A stretch of DNA of 64,000 bases, taken from Humisphaera borealis (GTDB taxonomy: Bacteria; Planctomycetota; Phycisphaerae; Tepidisphaerales; Tepidisphaeraceae). How positions within the stretch are numbered: the first letter of the stretch is position 1; every line of letters starts with the position of its first letter. Below are positions 61,745-64,000 of this stretch, piece after piece. The DNA lies in contig NZ_CP063458.1 in NCBI RefSeq assembly GCF_015169395.1, positions 2,728,001-2,792,000 of the forward strand, in the 5' to 3' direction. Made by a program: the position numbers and the translations under genes. The notes beneath the pieces were generated by a model. The model worked only from the letters and a program-made list of their open reading frames with translations. It had not been told where the DNA came from and did no database searches.

Positions 61745-62899
61745 ATGACGCCGGTTTCCGATGTTCCCGTCCGCTATCAGCTCATCCGTAAAGACACTCT
61801 TTCCGGGGCGCGGTTGGGGCGCGTGACCACCCCGAATGGGGCATTCGATACCCCCGCCTTCATGCCCGTCGGCACGCAAGGAACGATCAAAGGCCTGTTA
61901 CCGGACCACGTCGCCGCCACCGGCAGCCAGTGCATCCTGGCCAACACCTATCACCTGATGCTTCGCCCGGGCGAGAAGACCGTCGCCGCCCTCGGCGACC
62001 TACACAGGTTCATGGCCTGGCCGGGGCCGATCCTGACCGACTCCGGCGGTTTCCAGGTCTTCTCGCTGGCCGACATCAACAAGGTCACCGACGAGATGGT
62101 GGTCTTCAAAAGCCACATCGACGGCGCGATGGTCGAGCTGACGCCGAAGCGCAGCATCCACGTACAAAACGACTTAGGCGCCGATATCATCATGGCGTTC
62201 GACGAATGCCCGCCCGGCGACGCCCCGTGGGAAGTCCAGCGCCGCGCCGTCGATCGCACCCTCCGCTGGGCCGAAAAGTGCAAGGTCGCCCACCAGCGGC
62301 CGACCGAACAGGGGCTCTTTGGCATCGTCCAGGGTGGCGTCAACGAAGACCTTCGCGGGGAATGCGCTCAGAAGCTGATCGAAATGGACTTCCCCGGATA
62401 CGCCGTCGGCGGACTGGCGGTCGGCGAGGGGTTCGACGCGATGAAGAAGGTCCTCGGGTTCGTCACCCCGATGCTGCCGGAAAACAAGCCCCGCTACCTC
62501 ATGGGCGTCGGTTTCCCGAGGGATATCGTGACGGCGGTGCTGACGGGGATCGACATGTTCGATTGCACCATCCCCACGCGCAACGGCCGCAACGCCTACG
62601 CCTTCACCGCCGCCGGCGCCATCCGCATCCGCAACAGCCGTTTCACGAAGGATACCGGCCCGATCGAGGAGGGCTGCGACTGCTACGCCTGCCGCACCTT
62701 CACCCGCGGCGCGATCCGCCACTATTTTTTCGCGGGCGAGATGCTTGGCCCCATGCTGGTAAGTCTGCATAATATTCGGTTCTACCAACGGCTGATGGCA
62801 GACCTGAGGCAATCCCTTGCCGACGGAACCTTCACCCGGTTTGTAGAAAACGACCCACGCTGCCGGCTCGGACCGGCAGCCCCGGCGGAGGACGTGTAA
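61745..62899 (+). CDS. tgt: Queuine tRNA-ribosyltransferase
   Basis: Exchanges guanine-34 for preQ1 in GUN-anticodon tRNAs. The 384-residue protein has TPAFMPVGTQGTIKGL, LANTYHLMLRPGEK, LTDSGGFQVFSLADIN (nucleophile region), GIVQGGVNEDLRGECA, FDCTIPTRNGRNAYAF, and the zinc site CDCYACRTFTRGAIRHYF. It forms the common tgt-yajC-secD order with the next two genes. ATG 61745 fits the family; a longer in-frame start at 61676 is unlikely. Confidence 0.97.
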   Translation: MTPVSDVPVRYQLIRKDTLSGARLGRVTTPNGAFDTPAFMPVGTQGTIKGLLPDHVAATGSQCILANTYHLMLRPGEKTVAALGDLHRFMAWPGPILTDSGGFQVFSLADINKVTDEMVVFKSHIDGAMVELTPKRSIHVQNDLGADIIMAFDECPPGDAPWEVQRRAVDRTLRWAEKCKVAHQRPTEQGLFGIVQGGVNEDLRGECAQKLIEMDFPGYAVGGLAVGEGFDAMKKVLGFVTPMLPENKPRYLMGVGFPRDIVTAVLTGIDMFDCTIPTRNGRNAYAFTAAGAIRIRNSRFTKDTGPIEEGCDCYACRTFTRGAIRHYFFAGEMLGPMLVSLHNIRFYQRLMADLRQSLADGTFTRFVENDPRCRLGPAAPAEDV

Positions 62900-62958
62900 A
62901 CGATCGAGCCCCCGATGACATCGGGCGCCGTTGCACAGGTCACCTGGTCCTGTGTCCA

Positions 62959-62977
62959 CCACAGACACGATGTCTGT
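62959..62977. repeat. Short hairpin between tgt and yajC
   Basis: CACAGACACGATGTCTGTG folds into a 7-bp stem (CACAGAC/GTCTGTG). It resembles a single arm of the paired repeats found elsewhere; no matching inverted partner was seen nearby. Confidence 0.5.
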
Positions 62978-63110
62978 GCCACGGCGCTTTCGTCTCGGGC
63001 TCGATCGTTTTTGTCCCCACACAGTTTGATTGTCCCAGACCGTCGCACGCGCGGCACGGCGTCCGCGCCGACCCGCCCGGCGAGGTCTGCAAGAAACGGA
63101 GAGTCTGTCG

Positions 63111-63524
63111 GTGAACGGTTTGATCGCTACGGATGCTGTCGTCTCCTTTACCAGCCTGTTCGGCAATTCGCCTTGGGGCGTTGTCGCGCAGGCCACCGGC
63201 CCGTCCACCAAGCCCTTCCTGGTGGGCCTGCTCGAAACGCCGATGTTCCCGATCTTCGTGATCATCCTGCTGTTGTGGGTGTTCATGTTCCGCTCCAAGC
63301 GCAAGGAGGACGCCAAGAAAAAGGATCTTCTCAATGCCATCAAGCGCGGCGACCGGGTGCAGACCATTGGCGGCATCCTTGGCAAGGTCGTCGAAGTCGA
63401 GAAGGAAAAGATCCTGCTGAAGGTGGACGAAAGCTCCAACACCAAGATCTGGTTCAGCCGTAACGCCATCTTCCGCGTCGTCGGCGAGGAAAAGGCCGAG
63501 GCCGCACCGGCGGCCAAGCTGTAG
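63111..63524 (+). CDS. yajC: Preprotein translocase subunit YajC
   Basis: A 137-residue single-span protein of the SecDF-YajC complex. The membrane helix is MFPIFVIILLLWVFMF (about 48-63), followed by the family RSKRKEDAKKKDLLNAIKRG and GDRVQTIGGILGKVVEV. The N-terminus before the helix is longer than in Escherichia coli YajC. The start is GTG 63111 with GGAGAG upstream. It lies between tgt and secD. Confidence 0.94.
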   Translation: MNGLIATDAVVSFTSLFGNSPWGVVAQATGPSTKPFLVGLLETPMFPIFVIILLLWVFMFRSKRKEDAKKKDLLNAIKRGDRVQTIGGILGKVVEVEKEKILLKVDESSNTKIWFSRNAIFRVVGEEKAEAAPAAKL

Positions 63525-63647
63525 TCCCGGAGGCGTAACGAGGAAGGTGGCAGACGGAATCCGGGCACGGCCTTCACGCCCGCCTCGTCCCACCTGTTCG
63601 TCCTTCGACCCTGATTTCCGCATCCTAGTTCTTCAAGTTGAGTGGTT

Positions 63648-64000
63648 ATGTCGCAGAATTACTCCGGCCGCATTTCGCTGATCCTCTTCGTCCTGCTGGC
63701 GGCGCTGGTGGCGATCTTCTGGCCGTCACTGGCCAATCCGTCAGGGGTTGCGTTCAACGGCAACGTCCCGTTGTCGCAGAAGCTCAACCTCAAGCCCGGC
63801 ATCGATATCGTCGGCGGCACCAGCCTGCTGTACGAGATCAAGGTCCCCGAAGGCGGCTCGCCGTCGCCGACGCTCGCCGAGGACGTCACCAAGGCGCTCA
63901 AGAAGCGTGTCGACCCCAACGGCGTGCTCAACCTGATCTGGCGTCCGCAGAACCCCAACAAGCTGGAAATCCAGATGCCGCTCAGCGGCGCCAGCAGCGA
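63648..64000 (+). CDS. secD: Protein translocase subunit SecD (partial)
   Basis: The N-terminal 117 codons of SecD, cut by the window edge. It starts MSQNYSGRISLILFVLLAAL (first membrane helix), then KPGIDIVGGTSLLYEI, the conserved SecD sequence after TM1, and a region ALKKRVDPNGV that begins the periplasmic domain. SecD with SecF and YajC helps drive protein export. It follows yajC directly, as in most bacteria. Confidence 0.93.
   Translation, partial: MSQNYSGRISLILFVLLAALVAIFWPSLANPSGVAFNGNVPLSQKLNLKPGIDIVGGTSLLYEIKVPEGGSPSPTLAEDVTKALKKRVDPNGVLNLIWRPQNPNKLEIQMPLSGASS

Overview
The window is high-GC bacterial DNA that most resembles a planctomycete, probably of class Phycisphaerae (the lineage is an inference). 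The evidence is a set of planctomycete-type families: a DUF1501 / DUF1549 pair, a DUF1587-DUF1595-DUF1592-DUF1588-DUF1585 cytochrome protein, a PVC-type heme-binding dehydrogenase-like protein, WD40 and FG-GAP secreted proteins, and PEP-CTERM-tailed secreted proteins. About 53 protein genes and one tRNA-Lys can be supported. No phage, insertion sequence, CRISPR array or rRNA was seen.

Layout. 0-6 kb: secreted heme-binding dehydrogenase-like protein, beta-helix protein, VWA lipoprotein, unknown cytosolic protein, tRNA-Lys. 6.5-9 kb: ethanolamine ammonia-lyase eutBC. 9-11.4 kb: beta-propeller protein and two small membrane proteins. 11.6-15.2 kb: agmatine deiminase and arginine decarboxylase (polyamine synthesis). 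15.2-20 kb: lamin-tail and PEP-CTERM proteins, FG-GAP protein, and two paralogous secreted hydrolases, one of which has lost its catalytic Ser and His. 20-24.6 kb: murQ, a MacB/LolD-type ATPase, a TPR-like secreted protein, an MFS transporter. 24.7-35 kb: WD40, DUF1501 and DUF1549 genes in one direction, a secreted five-repeat protein and a DUF1592-type cytochrome protein. 35-39.2 kb: rnc, a response-regulator receiver protein, groES-groEL. 39.3-41.5 kb: a Core-2/I-branching-type glycosyltransferase and an LpqC-type esterase. 41.7-46.4 kb: ApbE flavin transferase, a TPR-like protein with an FMN-binding domain, and a NapH/NapG-like fused membrane polyferredoxin, which together look like an extracytosolic flavin electron-transfer module. 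46.4-51.9 kb: ffh, a degenerate HD-GYP protein, glucokinase, a small acidic protein, transaldolase. 52-60.3 kb: a GDP-D-glycero-D-manno-heptose locus (GmhB, GmhA, HddC, HddA) with a GT9 heptosyltransferase-like protein, a GT2 protein and a methyltransferase. 60.3-64 kb: two paralogous envelope proteins, then tgt-yajC-secD, with secD cut by the window edge.

The most striking non-coding feature is a recurring architecture in the gaps between genes. Two inverted arms of roughly 16-45 nt flank a short spacer, and most arms are themselves hairpin-forming. About fifteen such elements of several unrelated sequence families are present. Some families recur (about 9.0 and 29.5 kb; 27.5 and 46.4 kb; 0.01 and 34.9 kb). 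At 11.4, 23.2 and 2.9 kb the two arms differ by changes that keep each arm's own hairpin paired. Several elements supply or directly abut stop codons. The layout resembles REPINs, but no RAYT-type transposase was seen here.
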